NCBI GenBank assembly: GCA_944393505.1
Contig: CALYAK010000001.1
Location: forward strand, 1 to 58,774
Direction: 5' to 3'
Origin: an uncultured Clostridia bacterium
GTDB lineage: Bacteria; Bacillota; Clostridia; TANB77; CAG-508
DNA: 58,774 nucleotides
Shown here: positions 1 through 7,483 of the stretch, piece after piece
Layout: the number at the start of each line of letters is the position of its first letter
How positions within the stretch are numbered: the first letter of the stretch is position 1
Notes under the pieces: model-generated
The model's database searches: none
Told to the model about the DNA's origin: nothing
Seen by the model: the letters and a program-made list of their open reading frames with translations, nothing else
Program-made: the position numbers and the translations under genes

Positions 1-35
1 TCACTAAAACCGTTACAGTTCTAGTGATATATACT

Positions 36-47
36 TTGGTTGCGGGG
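36..47. other. attL core, 12-bp copy of tRNA-fMet 3' end
   Basis: TTGGTTGCGGGG is identical to 14962-14973, inside the tRNA-fMet gene. Here it is not part of a tRNA, as expected for the distal attachment site of an integrated element. Positions 1-35 before it contain a short inverted repeat (TCACTA / TAGTGA) and no gene. Confidence 0.75.
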
Positions 48-49
48 AG

Positions 50-76
50 TGTGCAAGAAGATTGGTATATTGCACA
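50..76. repeat. TGTGCA inverted pair beside attL
   Basis: TGTGCA (50-55) and TGCACA (71-76) face each other 15 bp apart, starting 2 bp inside the left attachment core. The same hexamer recurs five times at 9014-9143 upstream of the Spo0A-like gene. A protein-binding site for recombination control is inferred, not shown. Confidence 0.45.
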
Positions 77-193
77 TTTCAGTACTTATTGGGGGCAATA
101 ATGGTAAAATAAGATAAAATAAATAAAAATATTTTAAAATAATTTATATTAAATAGATGGATTTTACTTAAAAATTCATCTATTTTTGTGGGT

Positions 194-306
194 TCCAAGG
201 GCAAAGCCCTGGCACACGGAGAATTTTGGAACAAAGTTCTCTAGTGTGTTAGAGAACTTATGCGAGCAAAACGATTTTTAATAAATAATATTTATTGTTA
301 TTTATT
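194..306 (+). other. oriT with MobV-type nick site
   Basis: A hairpin at 236-257 (GTTCTCTA, loop GTGTGT, TAGAGAAC) carries TAGTGTG/TTA, the nick core known from pMV158-type MobV origins; the predicted nick is between 248 and 249. As in pMV158, an alternative overlapping inverted repeat is possible: CACAC at 213-217 and AGAA at 220-223 can pair with the TTCT and GTGTG of the nick hairpin. A further hairpin (CCAAGGGC-AAA-GCCCTGG) lies at 194-212 and an AT inverted repeat at 280-306; TGCGAGC is directly repeated at 261-267 and 313-319. It sits just upstream of the relaxase gene, the usual place. Confidence 0.8.
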
Positions 307-374
307 AAAAGGTTGCGAGCGTGTTCTCTTAAAGCAAGTAAATTAAATAATATAATTAAAGGAGTGGATTTTTT

Positions 375-1433
375 GTGAGTTATGCAATTATAAGAAATGA
401 AAAATACACAAAAGATGAAATGATTCAACTAGCTCCTCATGATGAAAGATTTAAAAAGAAATATTCAAACAAAAATATAGACTTGTCAAAAACAAGTCAA
501 AATTATCATTTAAAACGACCACAAGAAAATAGTTATTTAAAAGAATACCAAAGATTAATAAAAGAAAACAATTTAAGTCAAGGACAGCTTCATAAAAATA
601 GTATTTATGTTTGTGAAGTAATCTTAACTTCCGACAATACATTTTTTAATGAAATTGGCAAAATAGAAAGCAAAAGATATTTTGAAGAATGTTTTAAATT
701 TATGACAGAATATAAAGGAATCGGAAAAGAAAATATATTATCTGCTGTTGTCCATTTAGATGAGGAAACACCACACATGCACTTAGTGTATATACCAGTA
801 GTAAATTCAAAAGATAAGAAAGGAAATAATATACGAAAAATATCTGCAAGCGAATTTTGGAAAGGTAAAGATAGTTACAAGAAATTACAAAATCAATTTT
901 ATAAATATATTACTGAAAAAGGATTTAACTTAGAACGAGGAAAAGAAAATACAAATAGAGAACATATATCTACTGATGATATGAAAAAACTAACTAATTT
1001 TTATAATACAAAAAAGTTAAGAGCAAATCTAAACGAAGAAAAAAAACAAATTATAACTTATCAAGATGTTCAAGATTTCTATAAATATGAAGATTTCACA
1101 AAAGATAATATTGATAAAAAATTAATTTATCCTATATTAAAGTATAATAATAGTTTAGTAAAGCAAAACAATGATTTATTACTAGAGTTATCCAAGGTTA
1201 AAAATGCAAAAAAATATTATTCAAATCTACAAATTCAAAATAGTCAAATTATAAATGAAAAACAGGAATTAGAAAATAAATTAAAATTGAATAATATTGA
1301 ATTAAAGGCTTGCTATGACATAATTAAAGAACTTTTAAATAAAAATGAAAAAATAGAAAAGATATTAAAAGATAAATTAGGAATCGAAATATTAAATGAC
1401 AAAAATAATAATACAAAGCACTTACATAAATAA
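375..1433 (+). CDS. MobV (Mob_Pre) family relaxase
   Basis: The 352-residue product nicks oriT and leads the transferred strand in conjugative mobilization. The N-terminal two thirds match the Mob_Pre family: an opening SYAIIRNEKY block and the metal-binding HLDEETPHMH motif near residues 128-137 (HxDExxPHxH), followed by a KISASEFW block. Residues about 260-340 are a Lys/Glu/Asn-rich predicted coiled coil, common at the C-terminus of these enzymes. Translation starts at GTG, preceded by AAAGGAGTGG. The gene lies directly downstream of the oriT hairpins it should act on and ends at a bidirectional terminator. Length is within the family range; nothing looks broken. Confidence 0.93.
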   Translation: MSYAIIRNEKYTKDEMIQLAPHDERFKKKYSNKNIDLSKTSQNYHLKRPQENSYLKEYQRLIKENNLSQGQLHKNSIYVCEVILTSDNTFFNEIGKIESKRYFEECFKFMTEYKGIGKENILSAVVHLDEETPHMHLVYIPVVNSKDKKGNNIRKISASEFWKGKDSYKKLQNQFYKYITEKGFNLERGKENTNREHISTDDMKKLTNFYNTKKLRANLNEEKKQIITYQDVQDFYKYEDFTKDNIDKKLIYPILKYNNSLVKQNNDLLLELSKVKNAKKYYSNLQIQNSQIINEKQELENKLKLNNIELKACYDIIKELLNKNEKIEKILKDKLGIEILNDKNNNTKHLHK

Positions 1434-1441
1434 ATATATAA

Positions 1442-1489
1442 AAAAGTAATTGAAAATTAATACATTATAATTAATTCTCAATTACTTTT
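1442..1489. terminator. bidirectional terminator after mobV
   Basis: AAAAGTAATTGA at 1442-1453 pairs with TCAATTACTTTT at 1478-1489, with more AT pairing inside. It serves the relaxase on + and overlaps the stop codon of the convergent HTH gene on the minus strand. Confidence 0.7.
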
Positions 1490-1738
1490 CCTTTTTGTCC
1501 ATTCTTTTGCTTCAGCTTCTTTGAATCTTTCATCTGCGAAAAACTCAGATAAATTTGTTCCCAATCCCTCACATATATATAATAAATTCTCTAGTCTTAT
1601 TGTTTTTGTCTTTCTTGTTAAAAACATTGCTATTGTGGAACTATATACACCAGAAAGATTTTCTAATTTATATATAGTAATATTTTGTTCTTGCATTAAT
1701 TCTTTTATCTTTAAAGCAATTAAATCAGAAAAATCCAT
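1478..1738 (-). CDS. small XRE-type HTH repressor
   Basis: About 86 residues make a single Cro/C1-type helix-turn-helix domain: helix 1 IALKIKELM, recognition region YKLENLSGVYSSTIAMFL, then ENLLYICEGLGTNLSEFF, a typical XRE ending. It is likely a DNA-binding repressor of the element. The ATG at 1738 is preferred because GGTGG stands 5-6 bases upstream; a GTG at 1750 would add four residues (MVVN). It is convergent with the relaxase gene and divergent from the unknown gene at 1883. The palindromic repeats between them (1797-1846) are its likely operators, which would give auto-repression and control of the divergent promoter. That regulatory link is inference. Confidence 0.85.
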   Translation of the reverse strand: MDFSDLIALKIKELMQEQNITIYKLENLSGVYSSTIAMFLTRKTKTIRLENLLYICEGLGTNLSEFFADERFKEAEAKEWTKRKSN

Positions 1739-1796
1739 ATTAACCACCACTTTCTTCTCTATTTTTTTATTTTAGCAAACTACTAATTTAAAACCA

Positions 1797-1846
1797 CTCA
1801 ATAAATTGAGAGAAAAGTTGCAAATGTAGTTCAATAAATTGAGAGA
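1797..1846. promoter_or_regulatory. twin palindromic operators over a promoter
   Basis: TCAATAAATTGAGAGA occurs at 1798-1813 and 1831-1846, 33 bp apart (about three DNA turns). The first copy is part of the palindrome CTCAAT-AA-ATTGAG. The second copy covers a -35-like TTCAAT (1830-1835); 17 bp later comes TATTAT/TATAAT near 1853-1860, in front of the gene at 1883. This is the layout of an XRE repressor operator. Confidence 0.65.
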
Positions 1847-1882
1847 ATGTGCTATTATAATGTAAAAGGAGTTATGATTAAT

Positions 1883-2206
1883 ATGAAAAAATTTTTCAAA
1901 AATTATACAATTAATGATGTACAAAATGTTACAGAAATAATAAAAGAAATAGAAATATGGAATAAAGAGTGTGAAGAACTTAAAGAAAAATTAGAGAAAC
2001 ATTTTAATTTTGAAATAGCTGATTATATTGTAAGTGATATATTAGAATGTGAAACATATAATCATGTTTGTTTGATGATAAATTTAGCCGTTGTAAATAA
2101 TAGAATTTCTTTAGAAAATAGCATAACTTTAAAAATTGGATTAAAAAAATTATTTAAAATAAATAATATGTTTGATAAATTTGATAAAAGTAACTATATA
2201 ATTTGA
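1883..2206 (+). CDS. hypothetical small acidic protein
   Basis: A 107-residue protein of unknown family. It is Lys/Glu/Ile/Asn-rich, largely helical by composition, with no membrane segment or recognised motif. ATG at 1883 is chosen because AAAAGGAG lies 11 bp upstream; the in-frame ATG at 1874 is only 2-3 bp from that site and the one at 1847 lies upstream of it, inside the promoter. It is the first gene to the right of the twin operators, so probably controlled by the HTH protein encoded on the other strand. Confidence 0.6.
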   Translation: MKKFFKNYTINDVQNVTEIIKEIEIWNKECEELKEKLEKHFNFEIADYIVSDILECETYNHVCLMINLAVVNNRISLENSITLKIGLKKLFKINNMFDKFDKSNYII

Positions 2207-2296
2207 AAGTATGTAATAGGAACAAATGGAAATTATTTGATTTTTGTGTTATAATTACCGAAATAAATTGTAAATTATAGGAGAAATGACAGAAAA

Positions 2297-2512
2297 GTGA
2301 ACAATAAAAAATATTTAATAAATAATAAAGAGCTAATGCTAGAATGGAATTATGAGTTAAATAATAATTTAAATATCATTCCAAATAATATAACCATAGG
2401 GAGCCATAAAAAGGTTTACTGGAAATGTCCTATTTGTGGAAATGAATGGAAGAATTCTATTGCATTAAGAACTAAAGGCTTTGGAAAATATAAAGTTTGT
2501 CATAAAAGATAA
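2297..2512 (+). CDS. truncated zinc-ribbon (DUF4379-like) protein
   Basis: 71 residues. The end WKCPICGNEW, preceded by a Trp/Asn-rich start (LMLEWNYELNN) and a GSHKKVYWKC block, resembles one unit of the treble-clef zinc-ribbon proteins (DUF4379 type), in which a second Cys pair (GCPYC) follows. Here the second half is altered (GKYKVCHKR) and only one Cys remains after the first CxxC, so the fold is probably incomplete. The start is GTG, with AGGAGA rather far upstream (about 13 bp). It may be a remnant of a longer nuclease-associated gene. It sits just before the GNAT gene. Confidence 0.45.
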   Translation: MNNKKYLINNKELMLEWNYELNNNLNIIPNNITIGSHKKVYWKCPICGNEWKNSIALRTKGFGKYKVCHKR

Positions 2513-2568
2513 AGAAGAATTACAATTTATTAATTTTCTAAATAAGTAAGATTTTTTAGGAGGAAAAT

Positions 2569-3054
2569 ATGAAATTTGAATTGTTAGAAGTTAAAGAAAA
2601 AGATAAAAATGTAATATATAATTTAATGCAATTATATACTTATGAATTAAGCTTTTTTGAAGACAATACCACAGACTTTGAATTGCTTGAAAACGGTTTA
2701 TTTAAAATAAATAAATATATAGATTTATATTGGAAAGAAGAAGAAAGGCATCCATATATTTTAAAATGTGATGGTAAACTAGCAGGTTTTGTATTAGAAA
2801 GATTTAATGAAGAAGGAATTAATGAAATAGCGGAATTTTTTGTTTTAAATAAATATAGACAACACGGTGTTGGCACATTTATGGCAAATGAAATGTTTAA
2901 AAAATATAAAGGAAAATGGGAAATAAGAACGTTATTAAAAAACAAACGAGCTCAAGATTTTTGGAGGAGAGTTATTAAAAATGCTAGTAATGGAATTTAT
3001 GAAGAATATTTAATAAGAAATAATACTAGATATGCTTTCTACTTTAAAAATTAA
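2569..3054 (+). CDS. GNAT family N-acetyltransferase
   Basis: 161 residues with the GNAT fold: substrate-facing N-terminal helices, the central strand EIAEFFVLNKYRQHGVG, which is the acetyl-CoA pyrophosphate loop (normally Q/RxxGxG/A), and a C-terminal RTLLKNKRAQDFWRRV block, where N/A..FW is typical. It transfers acetyl from acetyl-CoA to an unknown amine substrate. The ribosome site TTAGGAGG is 5 bp upstream. It lies in the element's cargo zone, so resistance or toxin modification is possible but not shown. Confidence 0.85.
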   Translation: MKFELLEVKEKDKNVIYNLMQLYTYELSFFEDNTTDFELLENGLFKINKYIDLYWKEEERHPYILKCDGKLAGFVLERFNEEGINEIAEFFVLNKYRQHGVGTFMANEMFKKYKGKWEIRTLLKNKRAQDFWRRVIKNASNGIYEEYLIRNNTRYAFYFKN

Positions 3055-3091
3055 ATTTATTAATTGTAAAAAATAAAGAAGGTAAAATTAT

Positions 3092-3766
3092 ATGATTGAA
3101 AATAGAAAGATTTTAAAAATATTAATTATAGTAATAATTGTTATGCCGTTTTTTGAATTTTTAATAGGAATTATAGATATGGATAATTCTGTAAAACAAT
3201 CTTTATCAAATATAATATTGGGAATTTTAACATCATCTATTGTATCTGCAATAATGACGTTTATAACCTGTAAATATAAATATGATGAATTAAAAGAAAA
3301 TTTAATAAAAAATTTGTTAGAAATATATTCAAAATTGGTAATTTTCAAGTGCTGTTATAAGGAATATGAAAATAAAAATGAAAAGATAATAGAATTACAA
3401 AATAAAATTAGTGAATATATATCAATAATCCATGATATTGAGTATGATTTAGTTAATAAACTAAAATTAATAGATAGAAAAGAAACAATAGTACTATTTA
3501 AATTTAATGATAAAGCAATAAAAGAAATATCTAAAGGATTTGAGTGTAAAAATGAAAAAATTACTATTAATGCTAAAGGTTTAAATAATCAAAAAGATTT
3601 TATAGAATCATATAATAAAATGTTAGAAAAAGTAAGACAATATTTAGATAAATTTTGTGTTGAAAAATATGAAATTAAATATAAATTATTGAAAGAAATA
3701 GACAATAAATATGAAGATATCACATCTGAATCAACTAGAAAAATAAAATCTTCAATTAATTTATAA
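3092..3766 (+). CDS. hypothetical membrane protein
   Basis: 224 residues. Two hydrophobic helices at about residues 8-28 and 41-61 are followed by a long charged, mostly helical cytoplasmic tail with a coiled-coil-like stretch at residues 95-125. No family was recognised. The arrangement (two N-terminal membrane helices plus a soluble tail) is seen in some phage-defence effectors, but nothing here proves that. It has the ribosome site GAAGG and is followed by a terminator, so it looks like the last gene of the 1883-3766 run. Confidence 0.6.
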   Translation: MIENRKILKILIIVIIVMPFFEFLIGIIDMDNSVKQSLSNIILGILTSSIVSAIMTFITCKYKYDELKENLIKNLLEIYSKLVIFKCCYKEYENKNEKIIELQNKISEYISIIHDIEYDLVNKLKLIDRKETIVLFKFNDKAIKEISKGFECKNEKITINAKGLNNQKDFIESYNKMLEKVRQYLDKFCVEKYEIKYKLLKEIDNKYEDITSESTRKIKSSINL

Positions 3767-3773
3767 AATAAAA

Positions 3774-3812
3774 AACTCTAGTCACATAAATTTACAATAT
3801 AGAGTTGTTTTA
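3774..3812 (+). terminator. intrinsic terminator
   Basis: AACTCTA (3774-3780) pairs with TAGAGTT (3800-3806) and is followed by GTTTTATTTT. Confidence 0.6.
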
Positions 3813-3879
3813 TTTTAAATATACATAATTTATATAAATTTCTTTAAAATAAGTAAAAATTTAAAATTATCTTTTGAAT

Positions 3880-3961
3880 AAATTACAAGTGATAGGACAT
3901 ATAACAAAATTTAAATTATCTGTATTTTAGTATATAATCGTAGCATAAGGTAGTAATTTGT
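3880..3961 (+). repeat. ~83-bp interspersed repeat, copy 1 (divergent)
   Basis: Starts AAATTACAA and ends AGTAATTTGT like copies 2 and 3, and shares the inner blocks ATTATCT, TATTTTA and TAGCA in the same order, but is clearly more diverged by eye. It contains TATAAT at 3934-3939 and lies upstream of the 451-residue gene. Confidence 0.5.
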
Positions 3962-4013
3962 AATCCAAAGAGTATCTTTATTGCAAATTATTTATTATTA
4001 GAAAGAAGGAACA

Positions 4014-5369
4014 ATGAAACAAATAATATTTTTTATAGATGTCGGTAACGCAAAATTTTTAGTAGAAAATATTGGAAATAAATATAAATTACCATCATTA
4101 GAATATAAAGATGATATCAAAAATATTGGTGCTGAAATTTTTTTAAAATATAATATAAAAATAAAAGAAAATAGCATAGAAATATTAAAAGATGTTGATA
4201 ATTATATATTGATAAAAATATACGCAGATAATTATAAGAAAAATAAAAATTTTGAATGTAAAATATTAAAAGATGCATATGAGATAATAGATGATCCAAT
4301 TCATAAAAGTATATTATTAGAAATTAACAACAATATATTTCTTGAAACAATAAATGATTCTTTTTGGTTAGGAATAATATTAACAGTAGAGGATAGAATT
4401 AATGACTATCAAATGAAAAATATATTGTCGTCTTTTTTGTTATTTTTTTCCTCTATTTTTTGTCAAGAAAGTGTTAAATATAAATTAGGAAAAATTATAA
4501 ATGAAGAACTAAAAATTAAATACCTAAATGATATGAGAAATTCATATTTAAAAGAATGTCCTTTATATGAATCAAAAAAAATTAAAGAAATAATCAAAGA
4601 AATGGGAATAGATTTTGATAAGGATGGTAATTTTGATATTGTATTAAATTTGGTTAATGATGAACTTATTGATATTAATAGCCGAAATTGGAATATTAAT
4701 AAAAGCAACAACTTTGAAATATATAATAGTATAATAGTAAGCCCAAGAAAGTGGATAAAAAATCAATTATCAGAAGAATTAAATGATTTTTTTGAAGAAA
4801 TAAGAAAAAAATTTGTTGAAGAATTTATAAAAAGATTTAATGAAATAGAAGTTGTTTCTAAATCATACTCTACTAAAAAGTTATTTAGTAGAGATTTATC
4901 TTATAATGAAAAAGTATATATATTACAAAGAATTGGTTTAATAAAAACAATTAAATTAATTTCTGATATTTTTGGGGATGGAAATTTTGTTATAAAAAAA
5001 GGCAATAGTGGTGTTTTTTTAGATTTTGATATTTTTTTAATAAAGGCTAAGGCGACACTGATTGAATTGATTTGGAATGATAGTAAAAGTAGTAATCTTC
5101 ATTTTTTAAATGAGATATTAAATAATTTACCAAAGGAATTACATTCAAATTTCTTTATTATTAATAGAAAATGTAGGGATAATATTCATTATGGATTTTA
5201 TAATAGTATCGGAGAAGATGAGTATATTTTTTTAAAAAGAAACCAAAATATTTATATTAATTATATTATTGAAGAATTAAGTAAAAAAATCATATATGTT
5301 TTTGATAAAAAATATAATAGAGAAATCAAAATAGCTAATTTTTTGTATAAGTTTTTTAATAAAAATTAA
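4014..5369 (+). CDS. unknown 451-aa protein, possible HEPN domain
   Basis: No family was recognised with certainty. The first ~110 residues contain strand-rich segments (IIFFIDVGNAKFLVENIGNKYKLP; a GAEIFLKYNIKI helix) loosely like a degenerate Nudix fold. The middle is helical and charged. Near residues 385-395 the motif RKCRDNIHYG resembles the R(x)nH catalytic motif of HEPN ribonucleases, flanked by helices and a C-terminal helix pair, which is the expected position. A HEPN toxin or abortive-infection role is therefore possible but only inferred. The start ATG has GAAGGAA 4-5 bp upstream. The gene is flanked by interspersed repeat copies 1 and 2 and stands alone, as cargo genes often do. 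Confidence 0.55.
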   Translation: MKQIIFFIDVGNAKFLVENIGNKYKLPSLEYKDDIKNIGAEIFLKYNIKIKENSIEILKDVDNYILIKIYADNYKKNKNFECKILKDAYEIIDDPIHKSILLEINNNIFLETINDSFWLGIILTVEDRINDYQMKNILSSFLLFFSSIFCQESVKYKLGKIINEELKIKYLNDMRNSYLKECPLYESKKIKEIIKEMGIDFDKDGNFDIVLNLVNDELIDINSRNWNINKSNNFEIYNSIIVSPRKWIKNQLSEELNDFFEEIRKKFVEEFIKRFNEIEVVSKSYSTKKLFSRDLSYNEKVYILQRIGLIKTIKLISDIFGDGNFVIKKGNSGVFLDFDIFLIKAKATLIELIWNDSKSSNLHFLNEILNNLPKELHSNFFIINRKCRDNIHYGFYNSIGEDEYIFLKRNQNIYINYIIEELSKKIIYVFDKKYNREIKIANFLYKFFNKN

Positions 5370-5372
5370 ACC

Positions 5373-5455
5373 ACAAATTACAATAAGTGGATTGATAGTT
5401 AGTTAAAATTATTATCTTTTTATTTTATAAATATAGCAGAAATTAGTAATTTTTT
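5373..5455 (+). repeat. ~83-bp interspersed repeat, copy 2
   Basis: Nearly identical to 7313-7395, including the shared block ATAGTTAGTTAAAA and the later block TATTTTATAAATATAGCAGA. The left end is ACAAATTAC; the right end GTAATTTTT has lost the perfect complement seen in copy 3. It lies between the 451-residue gene and the arsR promoter. Confidence 0.75.
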
Positions 5456-5498
5456 TCACTTAAAAAATACAATGGAAATAAAAAATTTTAAAAAAAGG

Positions 5499-5553
5499 TT
5501 GCATTTTTTTTATTTTTGCATATAATAGTATATAGACAATTATCTATATACTA
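5499..5553 (+). promoter_or_regulatory. arsR promoter with ArsR operator
   Basis: -35 TTGCAT (5499-5504) and -10 TATAAT (5521-5526) are 16 bp apart. A perfect inverted repeat follows immediately: TAGTATATAGA (5526-5536), six bases, TCTATATACTA (5543-5553). It overlaps the transcription start, the position used by ArsR/SmtB repressors for auto-repression. Confidence 0.8.
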
Positions 5554-5574
5554 AAATTGAGAGGAAGTGTAAAA

Positions 5575-5880
5575 ATGGAGAAACAGAAATATATAGAAAA
5601 AGCTGAAATATTTAAAGTATTATCAGATTCTAATAGATTACAGATAATTGATATGCTTTCTTGTGGAGAAATGTGTGTATGCAAAATATTGGAAAAATTT
5701 AATATAACACAGCCAACATTATCCCATCATTTAAAAGTATTAGCAGATAGTGAAATAGTCGAATCAAGAAAAGAAGCAAATTGGATGTACTATAAATTAA
5801 ATGATAAAAAAATACAAGAAATAATCGAATTTTTACAATTCATTTCAAATGATAAAAAAGATTGTATTTGCCAAAAATAA
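5575..5880 (+). CDS. arsR: ArsR/SmtB family metalloid-responsive repressor
   Basis: 101 residues with a winged helix-turn-helix: RLQIIDMLSCGEMCVCKIL is helix 3, whose CVC pair is the classic As(III)/Sb(III) sensing site of ArsR proteins; the recognition helix is ITQPTLSHHLKVL and the wing is VESRKEANWMYYKL. It should bind the operator at 5526-5553 and release it on metalloid binding. ATG at 5575 is chosen since GAGAGGA lies 8-9 bp upstream; a TTG 18 bp earlier is less likely. A hairpin (ACACCTT/AAGGTGT, 5885-5902) and a second operator-like site follow before the permease gene. Confidence 0.92.
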   Translation: MEKQKYIEKAEIFKVLSDSNRLQIIDMLSCGEMCVCKILEKFNITQPTLSHHLKVLADSEIVESRKEANWMYYKLNDKKIQEIIEFLQFISNDKKDCICQK

Positions 5881-5916
5881 GATATACACCTTATGAAAGG
5901 TGTTATATTTTAAAAC

Positions 5917-5942
5917 AGTATATCGACACTTGTCTATATAGA
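5917..5942 (+). promoter_or_regulatory. second ArsR-type operator
   Basis: AGTATATCGACACTTGTCTA (5917-5936), continuing TATAGA to 5942, matches most bases of the operator at 5527-5552. It lies between arsR and the permease start, so the repressor may also act inside the operon. No clear internal promoter was found. Confidence 0.55.
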
Positions 5943-5966
5943 TATTTGCAGGAAAGGAGTTTTGAT

Positions 5967-6998
5967 ATGCAATATGTATCACAATTTTTTAGCATTATAA
6001 ATGATGTTTTTCTAAAAATGACTTGGCTTTCTGATTTAATTACTTGGGTTGTAAATAACATTTTTAGATTACCAATTAATGATACTGATATATGGGGAAG
6101 AATTGGAGGAAGTTTACAATTTTTTATATATGATTCAATAAAAATTATAGCTTTATTATCATTTTTGATTTTTATATTTGCATATATAGAAAGTAAATTT
6201 ACACCAGAAAAAACAAGAAGAATATTAAGTAAATTAAAAGGAATTAAAGGAGCTACATTAGGAGCTTTACTTGGAACAGTAACACCATTTTGCAGTTGTT
6301 CAAGTATACCAATATTTATTAGCTTTGTAAAGGCAGGACTTCCAATGGAAGTAACATTTAGTTTCCTTATATCATCTCCATTTGTAGATTTAGCATCAAC
6401 AGTATTATTAGCATCTATGTTTGGTTGGAAAGTCGCTATTACATATGTTGTTGTGGGAGTTTTACTTGCTATACTTGGAGGAATGATAATAGGAAAATTA
6501 AAATTGGAAAAATATATTCAAGATTATGTTTTCGATATGAAGGTTGGAGAAACAGAAGAAGTTGAACCTACTAAAAAAGAAAGAATACAATATGCAAAAG
6601 AACAAGTAAAGAATATATTTACAAAAGTATGGAAATATGTGTTACTAGGTGTTGGAATTGGAGCTTTAATTCATAACTGGATACCACAAGAATTAGTTGA
6701 AAAAGTATTAGGAAATGGTAATATATTTGCACCAATTTTAGCAGCGATAGTAGGAATACCAATGTATGCAGATATATTTGGAACAATGCCGATAGCAGAA
6801 GCATTAGTATTAAAAGGAACAGGAATAGGAACAGTACTTACATTTATGATGGGAGTTACAGCATTATCAGTACCATCAATAGTAATGTTAAAGCAAGTAA
6901 TGAAAAACAAATTATTAGGAATATTCGTGGGTATTATATCTGTTGGAATAATCGTTATAGGTTATATATTTAATATATTTCAATTTTTAATTATATAA
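5967..6998 (+). CDS. ArsP/YraQ-type permease (UPF0718)
   Basis: 343 residues with about eight membrane helices in two halves. The conserved motif TPFCSCSSIP near residues 105-114 is the signature of ArsP_1 (PF03773) permeases; members export trivalent organoarsenicals such as methylarsenite. A PMYADIFGTMPIAEAL block forms the second-half counterpart. A charged loop (about residues 187-210) joins the halves. The start at ATG 5967 is supported by AGGAAAGGAG 5-6 bp upstream, while an upstream in-frame extension overlaps arsR and the operator and is rejected. Genetic linkage to arsR and a thioredoxin-like gene supports a metalloid role; the exact substrate is unknown. Confidence 0.88.
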   Translation: MQYVSQFFSIINDVFLKMTWLSDLITWVVNNIFRLPINDTDIWGRIGGSLQFFIYDSIKIIALLSFLIFIFAYIESKFTPEKTRRILSKLKGIKGATLGALLGTVTPFCSCSSIPIFISFVKAGLPMEVTFSFLISSPFVDLASTVLLASMFGWKVAITYVVVGVLLAILGGMIIGKLKLEKYIQDYVFDMKVGETEEVEPTKKERIQYAKEQVKNIFTKVWKYVLLGVGIGALIHNWIPQELVEKVLGNGNIFAPILAAIVGIPMYADIFGTMPIAEALVLKGTGIGTVLTFMMGVTALSVPSIVMLKQVMKNKLLGIFVGIISVGIIVIGYIFNIFQFLII

Positions 6999-7018
6999 AG
7001 GAAAGTGAGGAATTTAAA

Positions 7019-7252
7019 ATGAATATTAAAGTTTTAGGAATGGGTTGTTGTAATTGTGTTAAATTATATGAAAATACACAAGATGCAGTAAAAGATTTAG
7101 GAATAGAGGCTAATATTGAAAAAGTAGAAGATATGGCAAAGATTATGGAATATGGAGTTATGAGAACTCCTGCGCTAGTAATTAATGAGAAAGTGATAGT
7201 TCAAGGTAGAATCCCCAAAAAAGATGAAATAAAGAAAATATTACAAAAATAA
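7019..7252 (+). CDS. thioredoxin-like redox protein (TIGR00412 family)
   Basis: 77 residues with a compact thioredoxin fold: the MNIKVLGMGCCNCVKL active site (CxxC formed by CCNC), the cis-Pro strand MRTPALVINEKVIVQGRIP and a C-terminal helix. The family (redox-active disulfide protein 2) often follows ArsR and UPF0718 permease genes; it may reduce the metalloid or deliver it to the permease. It starts 20 bp after the permease with GGAAAGTGAGG upstream, so the three genes form one operon ended by the hairpin at 7268-7295. Confidence 0.88.
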   Translation: MNIKVLGMGCCNCVKLYENTQDAVKDLGIEANIEKVEDMAKIMEYGVMRTPALVINEKVIVQGRIPKKDEIKKILQK

Positions 7253-7267
7253 CTATAATAAATTTTA

Positions 7268-7295
7268 GCAAGTAGTTTTATAATTACTTGCTTTT
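7268..7295 (+). terminator. terminator of the ars operon
   Basis: GCAAGTA (7268-7274) pairs with TACTTGC (7285-7291), followed by TTTT. Confidence 0.65.
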
Positions 7296-7312
7296 ATGTT
7301 ATAATTATCTCG

Positions 7313-7395
7313 ACAAATTACAATAAGTAGGGCGGATAGTTAGTTAAAAATATTATCTCTTTATTTTATAAATATAGCAGAAATCAGTAATTTGT
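7313..7395 (+). repeat. ~83-bp interspersed repeat, copy 3
   Basis: It has a perfect 9-bp terminal inverted repeat, ACAAATTAC (7313-7321) and GTAATTTGT (7387-7395). Interior closely matches copy 2. It lies between the ars operon and the TM2-HNH gene. It could be a MITE-like element or a conserved regulatory leader. Confidence 0.75.
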
Positions 7396-7483
7396 GAAAG
7401 GTTATCTAATTATTGTATATTAATTTTAATCATGTTATACTAAAGTAAAATTAACAAAGTAAATAATTAAAATGGAGGAAATG

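Noticed and set aside
5862..5966. Upstream extension of the ArsP permease
   Set aside because: It would overlap arsR and both the hairpin and second operator, and has no ribosome site; ATG 5967 has AAAGGAG.
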